From an uncultured Prevotella sp. (GTDB taxonomy: Bacteria > Bacteroidota > Bacteroidia > Bacteroidales > Bacteroidaceae): a stretch of 5,924 nucleotides of DNA. A program made the translations under genes and the position numbers. The stretch spans positions 1-5,924 of the forward strand of contig CAMOQW010000084.1 in assembly GCA_946623195.1 (NCBI GenBank). The letters are read 5' to 3'. The notes under the pieces are model-generated. The model did no database searches and had not been told where the DNA came from. It saw only the letters and a program-made list of their open reading frames with translations. This document shows positions 5,836 through 5,924 of this stretch, one piece after another (the stretch's first letter is position 1; each line of letters starts with the position of its first letter).

Positions 5836-5868
5836 GCATTGGCTGCGCCAGAAAGGTGCAGCCAATGC
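5830..5868 (-). terminator. Strong intrinsic terminator of the right-hand gene
   Basis: Perfect 11-bp arms GCATTGGCTGC (5836-5846) and GCAGCCAATGC (5858-5868) enclose an 11-base loop. On the minus strand the stem is followed directly by six T (5835-5830). It lies 28 bases after the stop of the partial gene at the right edge. On the plus strand the stem is followed only after seven bases by TTTTT (5876-5880), so plus-strand termination is less likely. Confidence 0.88.
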
Positions 5869-5896
5869 CTCTTAGTTTTTATCTTAAATCGTCTCT

Positions 5897-5924
5897 TTAC
5901 AATTTGGGACCTGCAGCGACCAGC
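5897..5924 (-). CDS. C-terminal end of an unidentified gene (partial)
   Basis: Reading from the right edge, eight codons (LVAAGPKL) end with TAA at 5897-5899. A strong minus-strand terminator begins 28 bases later, which is the main evidence that a gene ends here. The codons are GC-rich like the neighbouring genes and unlike the AT-rich spacer. The other two frames stay open past 5890, one into the terminator, and are less plausible. Eight residues are too few to name the product. Confidence 0.5.

Noticed and set aside
5836..5868. Attachment site or riboswitch interpretation of the long stem
   Set aside because: An 11-bp GC-rich stem followed by six T on the coding strand just after a stop codon is explained fully as an intrinsic terminator. 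No integrase or other mobile gene is present.
5716..5924. Plus-strand frame open from an ATG at 5716 to the right edge
   Set aside because: It reads through the -7 box, the A/T tracts and the full terminator hairpin, ends opposite a probable gene, and has no ribosome site.

Overview
The window looks like chromosomal DNA of a Bacteroidales bacterium, most likely Prevotella/Segatella or a near relative. The reasons are: (i) the gene order DUF6242-type lipoprotein, DUF6089-type small outer-membrane protein, uppS, bamA; (ii) a Bacteroidetes sigma-type -7 box (TAnnTTTG) instead of an E. coli -10; (iii) tandem heptamer arrays of the ATTCTTC and TCAATGT kind; (iv) few classical ribosome binding sites. 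This assignment is by recognition of families, not by a search.

Every convincing gene is on the minus strand, so transcription runs from right to left. Right edge (5897-5924): the last codons of a gene whose body lies outside, followed by a strong intrinsic terminator (5830-5868). Next is a compact unit of about 200 bases (5543-5757): a -7 box, an AAGG ribosome binding site, a 31-codon hydrophobic small ORF (5585-5680) and its own hairpin terminator. I do not recognise the small protein.

From about 5460 leftwards lies a tightly packed operon: a lipoprotein with two Asp-box motifs (4233-5426), a DUF6089-like outer-membrane beta-barrel candidate (3536-4216), undecaprenyl diphosphate synthase UppS (2744-3496) and BamA (33-2744). 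The gaps are 16 bp, 39 bp and a one-base stop/start overlap (TAATG). UppS makes the C55 lipid carrier for peptidoglycan and surface polysaccharide, and BamA is the core of outer-membrane protein insertion, so the operon is an envelope-building unit. The first two proteins are probable envelope partners of unknown function. In related genomes OmpH/Skp-like chaperones usually follow bamA, but none is visible because the window ends 32 bases beyond the bamA stop.

The most unusual structural signal is three 28-bp arrays of four heptamers each (3-30, 2622-2649, 2729-2756). The last two contain the same heptamer in opposite orientation and match over 28 bases at 25 positions. One lies over the uppS stop and bamA start, the other inside the bamA signal-peptide codons, so the bamA start codon could be buried in a long mRNA stem.
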